The notes under the pieces are model-generated. The model did not search any database. It saw only the letters and a program-made list of their open reading frames with translations, and was not told the origin of the DNA. A program made the position numbers and the translations under genes. DNA of 64,000 nt. Source: Amia ocellicauda (taxonomy: Eukaryota > Chordata > Actinopteri > Amiiformes > Amiidae). Where the stretch lies: contig NC_089851.1 of assembly GCF_036373705.1 (NCBI RefSeq), positions 53,292,812 through 53,356,811 on the forward strand. Direction: 5' to 3'. Below, one piece after another: positions 41,160 through 51,681 of this stretch. The stretch's first letter is position 1; each line of letters starts with the position of its first letter.

Positions 41160-41470
41160 TTTTTTAAACACATAAACCACCGGGATGTCAGGGGGGAAAA
41201 GACCCGTCCTTAAACGGTATTCATCAGGGGTCTTTGACATGACATCGACAAATAAGTATCCGAAATACTTCTTGGTGGCATCTTCAAAAGCTTCCAAAAA
41301 ATATTGAGATTTGCCTGGATACATCTGTCGAGCTAACGTTGTAATCTGTAATTTATCTCTCGGTCTTTTGCAGTATTCTCATCTCAAAGTGCCAGTCACG
41401 TTTAACACGTACTATCCCCGGTTGCCGCAGTGCAATATCTTTTATTTCACCATTTGCACCAGCCTACTTA
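41160..41470 (-). pseudogene. Packaging-ATPase-like tail (fossil)
   Basis: The reverse strand here encodes a stretch with ARQMYPGKSQYFLEAFEDAT, followed by KKYFGYLFVDVMSKTPDEYR. I recall this pattern at the C-terminal end of FtsK/HerA-type packaging ATPases in Polintons and adintoviruses. It lies between the polymerase and the small virion ORFs, in the same orientation. Only this end part is recognisable, and the family link is from memory. Confidence 0.35.
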
Positions 41471-44400
41471 TCCGCATAGTCAAGTATCAAATCTTTTAGG
41501 CTATCGAAATTAATTTTCTCACTATTAGCCACGTTTAATGTGATACCCTTTACCTTGATACAGGCTTTCCCTCCTGAGAGCTTATATCCATAGGATTTAG
41601 GTCCTGTTGCAACAAACTCTGTAATGTGCTGATCCGGAGGCAGCTCACTTGTCAATTGACCCAGATAATCTCCTAACTTGGGGTCCCACTGTCCTGGCCT
41701 GCTTACATAAATGATTGAATCAGTGTCATAATACAAACAACGACCTTGTAATGAATCCAGAAGAGAGTACAGTTCTAACCTAGCATAGGCGGTGGTGAAA
41801 CTGGCAATACAAATATTTACATTTGAAAGCTGTGTGTAGTGCTCTTTTCCCCGTTTCCAGGTGACACAGGCACATAAAATCATCGTCATCGTCAATAAAA
41901 TCACAAGACGAGACCTCGTGGTATGGGGCAAACACGTATTTAAATAATTCGTTGGGGTCTCTCACAATACTGGTGTTTTGTAAATCTGGTCGTTGTCCAA
42001 ATTTTCCCCATAAAGAATTCAAAAACAGTTTTGAAATCTGTCTTTTGGCCGGATTCTTAGTAATGTTGTAATGGTCCAAGTGTACCCCCTCTCTGTCATG
42101 ATACTCTCTGATGTAGTGTTCACGGTCTGTGTCATTTTTGCACCACTGGGGGTAGCCTGAATCTTCTTGTTTGCCTTTTAAATGCGTTTTAATATATTCA
42201 CTAAACAACGTGTTGGTCGAGTGCTTAAAGTGCCAGATCTCGTATATTTCTGCTATTCTGTAACCCTTATCTACAGCAGACAGCAGCTCTGGCATGCACC
42301 AGACACCGGTAAGCGCTCTCTGCTCGTCGCTGTTTGTTCAGGGGGAGCCCTGCTGGGTGTCAGCGCACGTCCGACAGAGTGTAAAGAACAGTTTTTTACC
42401 AACTCTGGTCGGTAGCACAGGGAAAAACAACCTTCTAGGAGGGTAAACTTTGACTTTTGCGAGCCCAAAGTAATTTTGTAAATCTTCAAAGCCCTCGCAT
42501 ATTATATCCGGGTGACCAACGGGGTACAATTTGGTTTTATTTACAAACGGGTACAGACTGGTGAAATCATAGTAACGGAGTTCCTAGCCAGGTTTTGGTT
42601 GATAATACAGGGTCACTGCATTCGTCCACCCACCGAATAGAGACTCCCTGGGGTCTAAAGGCGCTGGTAACTGTGATTCGGAAATAAATGCCCTAACATC
42701 CTGGTCTTCATTCAGCATTGTCTTCCATTTGTGTTCCCACATCACTTTAACATCAAACCCTTGTAATTTTAAGAATTCGGTTTTATACATTGTCTTTTGA
42801 TATAGCCAGCCGAATGTTGTTTTTGTCACACTGTTAACGTCATTTTCGCTATAACAGGTATCGCAACCATGAAAAAAACATCCATGGTACTCAAAAGCAG
42901 TGTACACACCGTTTATTACTGCAAAACCATCTAGATAGTACGGGCCAAATTTATGCTCACCACCCAGCTTTAGTGCGTGTTGTATACTGATGTTGTCTGT
43001 GTGTTCAGTATACATGAGCCACTGAATAGCGGGGGTCGAGAACCGCTTTTTCTGGTTGTGATAATTGTCGTGCGGGACTAATGCTATGGTCTGCGGTCTG
43101 AGAAACATGTACCGGTACATGTACCATGTACTGACTTTAATCAGGTCTGAATCAGGGTCAGACGGAAACTTCAGACGTATCTGCTCTGTCATACTTAATA
43201 TCTCGTTTCTAAATGTAGTACAAGCTTGTCTCAGTATGTCCACGTCCTGTGTACAATACCACTTCAATTCATCGAGTTTGTGCTCATCGTACCATTCCTG
43301 AAACTGTGTTTTATCAGCACCCATCATGTAGTCTACCCCGTAAAATTGTTCAGCGGGTAAGGGTCCTACATAATTTTGGTTTGCGACCGTGTTAAAGAAG
43401 TGTGGGAAATGGCCTTTCTCACCCTCAAACCCCATTGCTTTTGGCATATTGCTCAGTTTCAGAGGCAAGAAATGTAATGAATCAATGAACCTGATGTTCA
43501 GAGCGGTCACTGTCATGCACATAATTTTACCTCCTTGTGTGATGAAGTGTGTAGCAACCTTTTCACGTATGAGCTCTCTAATGACCAAGTAGTTATCATA
43601 GCCTTTACCATTGTGTGAAATAAAAGTGTAGTTTTTAAAACACGTGTCAATGAAACATTTCACAAAGTCAGATAAGCAAGAATCCCCATAAAACTCCCAT
43701 GTGCGTTTGTTGTTTATGTGTGAGGCATAAACATAATTTGGGATGTGTGTCCTGTTTCTTGCATGCATTCAAAATCAAAGAAAATGTATTTTTCCGATTG
43801 TTTGGGGATGTTTATTACGCTCATGTAGCATACATGATTGTCAGGTGTCTGGATAACACTTTTACAGCACGGAAAGAGCTTTTCTTCGCAAGTGTGCATT
43901 ATTGGGAGAAAAGTCCGGCACTCTGTACAGTAAAAGTGTTGAACACACTGAATCTCTTTGGTGGCAGCTTTAGCCTTGTGTCTCCTGAGACAGAAACCAC
44001 CTCTACAGAATATTTTACATACATCGCATCTGGTGATGGTCTCTTTAACCTCAAAACAGTGGGGGTCTAAACACGCTCTGCACAAATTCTGACACGTGTG
44101 ACTATTTTTATGCCCATATACTGCGTGGCAATAATCACAGAAATAGTTAACACCTATAAATGTTCTGATGTTTAAAACCCCGTAGTAATGCTGTTTGTGA
44201 AGTAAAACAAACATCTGTGCATTCTTTCCCTTTCCACAGGCGGTACACACTGGCGGCAAAACATAAATTGTTACCTTGGTGTTTGAAATCAGTGAGGCAT
44301 GCCCTTTTCTTGTCTATTATCTTGCAAAACAAAATACCTTTTATACGTATCCGTACCCCACCTTGCATATTAGGATTTCGGTGTGACTTTGCAGTAAATT

Positions 44401-44737
44401 AGCTATGCTCTCTAGGAAATCTGTTTCATCCAGCTCCCCCAAATGTTGCCTCCTCTAACAGAAAGCATTATTTAATGACCCCGAGCTCAGTCTAAGCTGT
44501 ACAAAATCATTAGGACCCACATTGTGTGATATTTCATTTAACAGCCCTTGCACAGCACCAGTACGATTCTACCAGATCCAGATTCACAAACCTGAATTCT
44601 TCATAAAACTCCATTCCCCGGAACCTGTTAAGTTCCCGGTCATAGTGACGAATACGCTCCAAAAACACCCGAGGCGGGTCCCCGCCATCACCACACTCAA
44701 CCATTTGTTCAGCATTTTCATTATTCACCTCTAACAT
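41464..44737 (-). pseudogene. Protein-primed DNA polymerase B (fossil)
   Basis: The largest part of the fossil element. In order from the N-terminal side (high coordinates): an acidic leader, a cysteine/histidine-rich zinc-binding region, the three exonuclease motifs (IFFDFECMQE, SHNGKGYDNY, YCTQDVDILRQ), the palm entry motif PRESLFGGWTNA, the fingers motif RQISKLFLNSLWGKFGQ, and the metal-binding palm motif YYDTDSIIYV. That order is typical of the protein-primed PolB of Polintons, adintoviruses and adenoviruses. The reading frame is broken about five times and cannot encode a whole enzyme. Confidence 0.85.
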
Positions 44738-45321
44738 TGCTACATCACCACCCCCAATCTGATTATCATTATTATTCGCTTCTAATGCTTACCCATCAGA
44801 CACGTGCAAATCTATATATTCCTGAATTTCCAAGTCTGGTTGGTTATTATTATCAGCTTCTAATGCTAATTCATCAGACACAATCAAATCAATATATTCC
44901 TGAATTTCCAAGTTTGCTGGGTGGTCATCAACCGCCACTGTGCTGTAATGGTGTCTGTGATCCTGCTAATTGTGACACATCCATTCTAGATTTAAGCCTA
45001 CGCAGCATTCTTTTGGCTACATTAATATTCTTTATCAGTTCTGCCGTGATACGTGCAGACCGAGTGTCTTTGTGTCTTACTTGTTTCATTATTTGTTAAT
45101 TGCGGTTTTCACTCACAGTGTGACGATTCAGCAAACTCGATGTTATACCCTTTTTGTTTTACCACATTTGTCAAAACATGTATTTTTCTATGAGCTGTGT
45201 GTAAATCTTCTACCAGTTGCCAACAAATGTGACATATTTTACTAAACAACAGGGCACTAGAATCATCAGAGGTCTGAATGCCTGTACAGGGTATTTGTTC
45301 ACCTGACCTGTCTATCTCTTT
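44738..45321 (-). other. Upstream part of the fossil element: acidic direct-repeat ORF remnants
   Basis: On the minus strand, same direction as the polymerase, this stretch carries remnants of small frames. One contains a peptide repeated in tandem (LEIQEYIDL ... VSDE/VSDG) that reflects a roughly 78-bp direct DNA duplication at about 44,760-44,930. Another, basic, frame starts MKQVRHKDTRSARITAELIK. A third (45,109-45,327) has paired cysteines (ICHICW). I do not recognise these proteins. Their orientation and position suggest they belong to the fossil element. Confidence 0.4.
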
Positions 45322-45534
45322 ATGCACACTCGGAGTGGGGTTAACTGTGCTATTTGTCTGCTTACCTCTTTTTACAGTAGCGGGCTGTCTTACTGCGTGC
45401 TTTTCTCTGAAACATGCACTCTACCTTCAAGATGGTTTAGTGACTTGTTAGAAAGTGTGGATGAGAAAGTAATGCAAATAGTTGAGAAGGTTATAAAAAA
45501 CAAGGCTTATCAAGTGTTTTACAAACATAAATAA
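45322..45534 (+). CDS. Unrecognised short ORF, + strand
   Basis: Seventy codons, opposite in direction to the polymerase block and divergent from it. The C-terminal half (SRWFSDLLESVDEKVMQIVE) is amphipathic and looks more protein-like than the cysteine-rich start. An AATAAA overlaps the stop region (45,530-45,535). It could be an exon or a late gene of the fossil element. No family is recognised. Confidence 0.25.
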   Translation: MHTRSGVNCAICLLTSFYSSGLSYCVLFSETCTLPSRWFSDLLESVDEKVMQIVEKVIKNKAYQVFYKHK

Positions 45535-45641
45535 AATACTGTTTGTGCCTGCTCTGCTTTTCTGTGCAATAAGACATTATATTAATTCATATATTTTTTC
45601 AGAGAAAGAAACCCCCGGGGCCCCTGGAATTACGTTTACGT

Positions 45642-45950
45642 ATGTTTGAGGAATCTATGTTTGAAGATGTCATCCTCACTCTAATAGCTCACAAGTTTGG
45701 TGATTTGTATGATACTGGTAATTCTGATGTGAAATCGCTAGTTGCTGATGTTGAAAAAACAGTGGCGTCCCTCCCCAATGTGCTCAAGAGAATGCTGTAT
45801 AAAGAGACACATCCTGGTGAATCTGCTTTTACATCTGTCCAAAAAGTTCTGCAGAGTTCTTTTGGAAATACTATCCCTATCATGACCAAACCCAATTTCT
45901 ACACTGTGCTAGACAGAATAGTGTCACTGCCCTGGCCAATAAACAAGTAG
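45642..45950 (+). CDS. Unrecognised 102-codon ORF, + strand
   Basis: Translates to a well-balanced sequence starting MFEESMFEDVILTLIAHKFG and ending SLPWPINK. It looks like real protein rather than chance. The open frame extends upstream to a T-rich stretch ending in CAG (about 45,590-45,601) that could be a splice acceptor. A poly(A) signal AATAAA lies at 46,099-46,104. It might be the last exon of a gene that begins upstream, either of the fossil element or of the host. No family is recognised. Confidence 0.4.
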   Translation: MFEESMFEDVILTLIAHKFGDLYDTGNSDVKSLVADVEKTVASLPNVLKRMLYKETHPGESAFTSVQKVLQSSFGNTIPIMTKPNFYTVLDRIVSLPWPINK

Positions 45951-46430
45951 AGGGAGTAGCTAGTGCAGTACAGTTCAGTTGTTTCTTCCTGGCTGCTGTA
46001 GGTGTTGGGGAAGCGGGATCATTGGTCACCCGAGTCAGTATCTAATCTCACTGTCTACATCTGACTTGATGCCTTGTTGTCATTTTTAGAGCTGTCACAA
46101 TAAAATATTGACATTGAAATATATTTTACTGAGTCTCATATTTTGAATGTCTATACCTTTTCTTTCTCTTTTATTTTTCCAACACTGTACCACCCCAAAA
46201 ATAATCATAAAATATATAACCTAAAATCATCACACGCACATCACTAAACACAGTTTAAAATACTTTTTTATTAAAACTTTATGTTGTTGTTCTCTTTTTA
46301 TTTTAATGTATTTTATTTTGCTAACAACTTATCATAACAAACCTAATCATAAAACATAACCTAACACAAATAATAATAAGTTTAAACTCTTAAACATTAC
46401 ACACACACACACATACACCATCAGGGTGAG
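45951..46430. other. AT-rich stretch, no gene seen
   Basis: Apart from the poly(A) signal this holds only AT-rich sequence with T and A runs and a short CA run near 46,400. Confidence 0.6.
46099..46104 (+). promoter_or_regulatory. Poly(A) signal AATAAA
   Basis: Canonical AATAAA about 150 bp after the stop of the 45,642-45,950 frame, followed by T-rich sequence. Confidence 0.45.
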
Positions 46431-46464
46431 ATGGCAGTAAACACTTGTCAAGATGACCTGTGCC

Positions 46465-46760
46465 CTTTCCAAAATGCCTGTCATCCTAACAAGATGGAGG
46501 TCATCCAAACAAGATGGCTGTCATACTAACAAGATGGAGGTCATCCAAACAAGATGGCTGACAGGAGAGGGTCAAAGGGTAAAACCTGTATCCTAACAAG
46601 TTGGCTGACTGGAGAGGATCAAAGGGTACAGGGTAAGGAGGGGCTTCCTGGCCCGTGGGGCTTTTGGGTAAGGAGGGGCTTCCTGGCCCGTGGGGCTTCT
46701 GGGTAAGGCGGGGCTTCCCAGCCCATGGGGCTTCTGGGTAGGGGTGGGGCCACCTGACAC
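46465..46760. repeat. Two adjacent minisatellites
   Basis: First, about six degenerate copies of a 17-20 bp unit with core AACAAGATGG and TCATCC (about 46,487-46,615). Then three to four copies of a 36-bp GC-rich unit containing GGTAAGGAGGGGCTTCC and GGCCCGTGGGGCTT (about 46,630-46,750). The proline/glycine-rich frames over this stretch are artefacts of the 36-bp repeat. Confidence 0.85.
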
Positions 46761-46799
46761 TTTGACATAAAGTGCCATCATTACTACTCATAAGCGCAA

Positions 46800-47700
46800 T
46801 ATGTACAATATCTTTCCCGTTCCTGAGAAAACTATGTTTGAAAACTGTAATTTTTTGCCTGGACTACAATCAAGATGGCTACCAAACCATGTGACATTAT
46901 GCCGCCATTTTGCAATCTAGTGACCATGCCATAGACCCCTACATCCATTCAAAGTCTGGTGACTTTTTAGACTGCGGTTCAAAAGTTATAGGCATTTGAA
47001 CATATTCTGGTGGAAGAGAAGAAAAAATAAGTATAATAATAATAATAATGACCAGTGACCACCACATTGCTTATGGGATCAATTCTGTCAAGTAACAATC
47101 AGTCCAATACATTCTAACATAGTTCCATACTGCACCATATGCATTTATTTGCAACTTGACCATCTCTGAAATTTGATTGGCTCATGGCGGCCATTTTGTT
47201 TTCTCAATCAACTTGCCTTGAACAAATCTGATAGAGGAGCTAGCCAAGGTCATGTGTACAAAATTTCATATCAATCAGACCAACCATTTCGGAGATGAAG
47301 ATCTTTGAAGATTCTTGGCCAATCCAATATGGCTGCCAAACCATATGACTTATTGACTTGTTTTGAACAAATCTGAATTTAGGCCATAACATAACATCAC
47401 ACACCAAGTTTCACATCTGTCCCATCTGCGGTTTCGGAGAAGAAGATTTTTGTATATTTTCCAAAATGTGTCACTTAAGCCACTATGGCCACTAGACCAT
47501 GTGACATATGGCCTCCATATTGAATATGGCATAGTACTACATAGCCATCTATCACTGTATGAAGTTTCATGAGTTTTCATCAAGCATTGGTTTTTATAGG
47601 CTTTTGAAAAGATACTGCTGAAAAATAATAATCCTAACAATAACAATAGGGTTCCAGCAACTTCGTTGCTTGGCCCCCAACTTTTGAGGCTTCCAGGTGC
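46800..47700. repeat. Unclassified interspersed repeat with internal modules
   Basis: Repeated modules with ATGGCTGCCAAACCAT, CCATTTTG, TTTCGGAGA-GAAGAT and CAATTTCAT-like motifs recur two to three times at about 300-bp spacing. The block ends with GGGTTCCAGCAACTTCGTTG, which forms a short hairpin (AGCAAC-TTC-GTTGCT). It looks like an interspersed repeat family seen in fish genomes but cannot be classified here. No credible coding region. Confidence 0.45.
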
Positions 47701-48380
47701 TTGGAGTCGAGAAATGTATGGCTTCAGACTCATAAAAATATGAATCAGATGAAGACACATGTTGACAACAATTGTTGCTTAAAGGTTTTGGTAAGTAGAG
47801 TATTCAAGGTCAAGTTCCCCCTCTTGTGGTCTAATATTTTAAGGAACAAGCCATTTCAATCTCAATAAACCAACTACACTTATTTGATTGAAATGTATCA
47901 ATTTAATTACATTAGTAGTACCATCAATACTTCTAATATCATAATATAGTAGTAAACACTTTATTCTCTAAGTTTCATTTTGTGTACTTTAAAACACAAT
48001 CTAACCATTTAAGTAGCTTTAGATTGCTGCTGCTCTCCATTTTTCCATTTACCTTCTCAAGCTTATTTAGTTGCATACCTGGTGTTTCATATAGTTATCA
48101 CGTTGATTTCTGATGTATGCGTTATATATATTTACAGCTGGAAAAGCAAAGTATATCACTAAGGAGCAAATAGCTCCAATTAGTTTTTACTATTGCGCCT
48201 GACCGAGTATGTCCGTATGTCCGTATGTTGTCTTATGTTCAACTCTATAGATCCAGCGATTAAATTATCCATTACAGAAATTATCCATTAGGACAAGGCA
48301 CATCAGGAGGTCTGTGCAATAGGAACAGTCTGGACACCATTTTAAGTTCCGAACGGAATTAACGTCTTTACTATCTACAT
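47701..48380. other. AT-rich stretch, no gene seen
   Basis: Includes a short tandem TATGTCCG repeat near 48,210-48,230. No protein-like frame or RNA gene is visible. Confidence 0.55.
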
Positions 48381-48403
48381 ATTTATTTATTTATTTATAC
48401 ATT

Positions 48404-48430
48404 GTTTTTTTTTTTTTTTTTTTTTTTTTA
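48404..48430. repeat. Poly(T) run
   Basis: About 26 consecutive T, which could be the A-tail of a minus-strand retroposed sequence. Confidence 0.85.
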
Positions 48431-48476
48431 CATTTTGGCACAAATTATCCTCCATACTATCCATGACAAAATTAAA

Positions 48477-48590
48477 AATAAATACATGGAGAAAATAATA
48501 AATACATGAATTAATGTGGAAATAAATAGATGGATAAATAAACAGATTTTGAATTAAATACAATAATAAATAAATCTCCATGTATTTATT
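48477..48590. repeat. AT-rich inverted repeat, 16-bp arms
   Basis: Perfect 16-bp arms AATAAATACATGGAGA (48,477-48,492) and TCTCCATGTATTTATT (48,575-48,590). The region is dominated by ATAAATA/TATTTAT motifs. It could be part of a non-autonomous element or simple AT-rich drift. Confidence 0.7.
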
Positions 48591-48623
48591 AGAACATGTA
48601 TTTATTTATTTCAACATTTATTT

Positions 48624-48673
48624 ATTATTTTCACTGTGAATTTCTTTTAAATTTTAATTACAGTGAAAATAAT
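48624..48673. repeat. AT-rich hairpin, 13-bp arms
   Basis: Perfect arms ATTATTTTCACTG (48,624-48,636) and CAGTGAAAATAAT (48,661-48,673) with a 24-nt loop. It is adjacent to the inverted repeat at 48,477-48,590. Confidence 0.75.
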
Positions 48674-49130
48674 CAATACATTAATACATAAATACATGTT
48701 CAAATGGACATTTATTTATGTCAACACTACTACATTTATTCATTTATTTATGTAATGTGAAGCAATTCAAGTAATGAATAAACAATGTATTTGCTAAAAT
48801 AAGTTTTGCTTAAACTTTAAGGGGAACTGCACCACAATTTTATCTTAATTCTGTTATTTGTATAAATTGTTTTAAATATAGCAATGTCACAAATGTCTGA
48901 AGTGAAGATATATTTATTAATATGATTTTCTTAAGGAATAGGTGGCCATTTTCTCTCCACCAGACCCTCGGTAACAGTCTGTACTAGTATGTGCAAGACC
49001 TGTAGGCAATACAAAGTAAAAGCATAATAATAATGATGATATTATTTATAACTAGAATGCTAAAGTTCCATGAGAAACATTGTGGAAGTACAGTAAGCAG
49101 TATGTTTCAGTGTACATGTAATATATTAAG

Positions 49131-49390
49131 TACTATAGTACATCACAAGGTACTACAGTAAACTATAGTATACAACAGGGTAGTTCAATATTTGTCTAAG
49201 TACCGTAGGAGGCACTATAGTACATTACAAGATACTATAGTATATCACGTAACAAGAGTATACTATAGTATAACAGTGTACTATCGTATGTCACACATTA
49301 TTCAGTATACCATAGTATAAAAGTTTAGTGTGGTATACAACAGTGTCCTACAGTATTTGTTGTACTACTGTAGTAAGTACTATAGTATAA
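49131..49390. repeat. Cluster of TACTATAGTA palindromes
   Basis: Four exact copies of the self-complementary decamer TACTATAGTA (49,131, 49,233, 49,261, 49,378) plus several near copies in 260 bp. The spacing is irregular, so this is not a plain microsatellite. No gene is seen. Confidence 0.75.
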
Positions 49391-49591
49391 TTGTATTGTT
49401 TTATTGTCTATCTTAATTGTAGTTTTAATATTTAATTAACTATATTTTCTTGTAAAGAGCTTTGCGATACACTATGAAATTTCCATGGAATCCGAATGTG
49501 TTCAATTTCGTTGGATTTCATGAAATCCGAATGCATGAAATTGCATGATTTAATTAGGTGAATACAGATTAAATCGTGATGCAATTGCATG

Positions 49592-49600
49592 CTATATAAA
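49592..49600 (+). promoter_or_regulatory. TATA-box-like core promoter
   Basis: CTATATAAAGGG stands in a less AT-rich context, about 100 bp ahead of a 55-codon frame that starts at 49,694. It may be the promoter of a decayed transposon. No other promoter evidence. Confidence 0.3.
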
Positions 49601-49693
49601 GGGTGTTTGGGAGCGAGACTACATGGTGAAGTTTTGAGTTTTGAAAGAGAAAAGCAAGATCAAGAGTGTAAATATGTATAGGAATATTTAGTT

Positions 49694-49861
49694 ATGGCAG
49701 CTTCTGCCATGCTGTACATTGGCAAAAAGAAGATGGCTTCACTCACATCTATGCAAGTGTACACTCAGCATTTGTTGCAGAAATTAATGAAAGCAATACT
49801 AGTTTCAGTACTGTACTTCGCAAAAACATATTTGCATATTTGTTCAAAACTTGTACTTTAA
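49694..49861 (+). CDS. Short ORF downstream of TATA-like site (55 codons)
   Basis: Begins MAASAMLYIGKKKMASLTSM and ends in a hydrophobic stretch. No family is recognised. Reported only because a TATA-like site lies upstream at a plausible distance. Confidence 0.15.
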   Translation: MAASAMLYIGKKKMASLTSMQVYTQHLLQKLMKAILVSVLYFAKTYLHICSKLVL

Positions 49862-50063
49862 TATTTTTGTGATATCTAACACTGATAGTCCTACATTGTT
49901 TCATGTGTGCATGTATTTAAACAAAACAAAAACAAACAAAAAACAACATTGTTCTCTTTTCTTTGCTAAAACTATTTTTGTTACATTGAATCAGGGGTAT
50001 GCATACATCTGGAAGGCACACTATATGTAATGGTAAGTTACAACAACATAAATAACACAGTAT

Positions 50064-50101
<38 letters not shown>

Positions 50102-51681
50102 ATCATCACAGTATAGTTCTTAAAAGATCATTTATCAAGCAGATTTAAACAAATTAAAAATGTCTATTATAATGACTGGCTAGTATACAGTACGCACTAG
50201 AAGCATCGACATTTCAAACTACCTACAAGAGCCAAAACTATAGTATAATAATGATCAAATAAAAAACTTTATTTGCGTTTATGCAGCTAAAATGCTGTAG
50301 GCATATTTAATACATATATTTAGGAAAAGTCAGGAATTGGTATCCATAGTGTATTCAGGAACACATAGTAATTCAAATTAAATCAGTCAAACTGACCAGC
50401 CGTGCACTTCTAGAGTTAAATTATAAAGGCAAATCATGCAAAAGATCATATCACGTGTACAGTATCAGCACACAAACTACAGGGTCACAAGCCGCTAATG
50501 GGAAACTAAACTTTGGATTCAAACTCGATTTGTAAGGAAATATTGAAGACAAGGAAAGGTTTTCTGTTTCATTTGCATGCAATGCTTTTCTTACAAGAGC
50601 AGTGTAGTTTACAGTATAATTTGTGAGCACCCATTTGCTGTAGCAATTATAATTTAGTTTGCTTATTATAATGATTTGGTGTTTTTTAAATATATATTCC
50701 TATATATATATATATATATATATATATTTTACCATTCATGTTACAGCGTTGTTTTTATTTTAATAAGTGCCCGATTAATCAGCAATTGCCCATTGATTAA
50801 CCGATCAAATATTTGAATGGACTGACAGCCTTAATATATATGTGTGTGTGTTATTGTAATGAAATGTATGGTTTGTATTATTATTAGCAACTGTACGCTA
50901 TCCAAAACAGAGGTATGGAATATTTTGCTTTAAACAGCTTAAAAAGAAAAATATTTGAACAAAGACCAATCAAGGCTAACTTACCAGTATACAAAATAAC
51001 ATTTATAAATATAAATGTAAAACTTTTTGAAGAGCCGGTATTAATGTTTTGTATAAACTGTATAATGTTTTATATTAATGATTGAAAAACATGTCAACAG
51101 AGCCAATTGTATTAATTGTCAAGCAAGCAAATTTTAGCAAGGCTGTTCTGACACTCCCAGCATCTCCTTCAAGATTTCTGTGGCTAATCTGTGGCTGGAG
51201 AGGTCACCTCATCATTATTGATCAACAGTTGCTTTGAGAACTATGAGACCAGACCTCTGCCAGTAGATCAAAGGAAGCCATCTTGATATGTTTATTCATT
51301 TATTTACAGTAGTTTACAATTAAGATTAAACATAAATTAGTACATTTTGTGCACCCCCAATTCCTAATATGAGGGGCAAAGCTAACGAACTGAGCTTCCG
51401 TCCCTCAGTCCCAACAGCTTTCATATGATATTATTTTAATATAGTGATACAACATTTTGTGACATTCCTGTTTTGGATGCCCTATTTTTCAAGTTTGATT
51501 GTAATACATGAGTGTTATTAAAGTTTTAACTTAGAGTTACAGACTACATTTGCTGGGCACATCTAAAGACTAGCAAAAATTTATATTTGGATTTCGTTTT
51601 GTGAAAATTACTTCACGCTGGGGAATGATTTATTGCAGGATTTACATATGGTAAGAACAGTATAATTATTAATACTATGTA
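49862..51681. other. AT-rich stretch with TA microsatellites, no gene seen
   Basis: Contains (TA)n at about 50,062-50,101 and 50,700-50,728. Otherwise AT-rich single-copy-like sequence without protein-like frames. A degenerate ATTAATCAGC/GATTAACCGAT stretch near 50,770-50,805 recalls hAT-type flanks but is too weak to call. Confidence 0.6.

Larger units (their letters stand above)
40029..45327 (-). mobile_element. Fossil Polinton/adintovirus-like element (partial, broken)
   Basis: A block of minus-strand genes of the kind found in Polintons (Mavericks) and related adintoviruses. In the transcribed direction it holds upstream small ORFs, a large protein-primed family B DNA polymerase, a piece resembling the tail of a packaging ATPase, then three short ORFs of virion-protein type. 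I see no retroviral-type integrase, major capsid, penton or protease gene, and no terminal inverted repeats, so this is part of an element. It is broken, with roughly five interruptions in the polymerase alone. Long readable stretches remain, which suggests moderate age. The right limit is uncertain and may reach 46.1 kb. Confidence 0.8.

Noticed and set aside
42182-44070. Several + strand frames opposite the fossil polymerase
   Set aside because: They are antisense shadows of the polymerase region, with no independent support.
43714-44259. Host zinc-finger gene
   Set aside because: The Cys/His-rich stretch leads directly into the exonuclease motif of the fossil DNA polymerase and belongs to it.
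46501-46791. Proline-rich 96-codon frame
   Set aside because: It is the translation of the 36-bp minisatellite.
47350-47760. 136-codon minus-strand frame
   Set aside because: It spans a modular interspersed repeat and has no recognisable domain. Its composition is that of non-coding DNA.
51130-51290. Possible C/D box snoRNA on minus (ATGATGA-like C box)
   Set aside because: No matching D box or terminal stem at a suitable distance.
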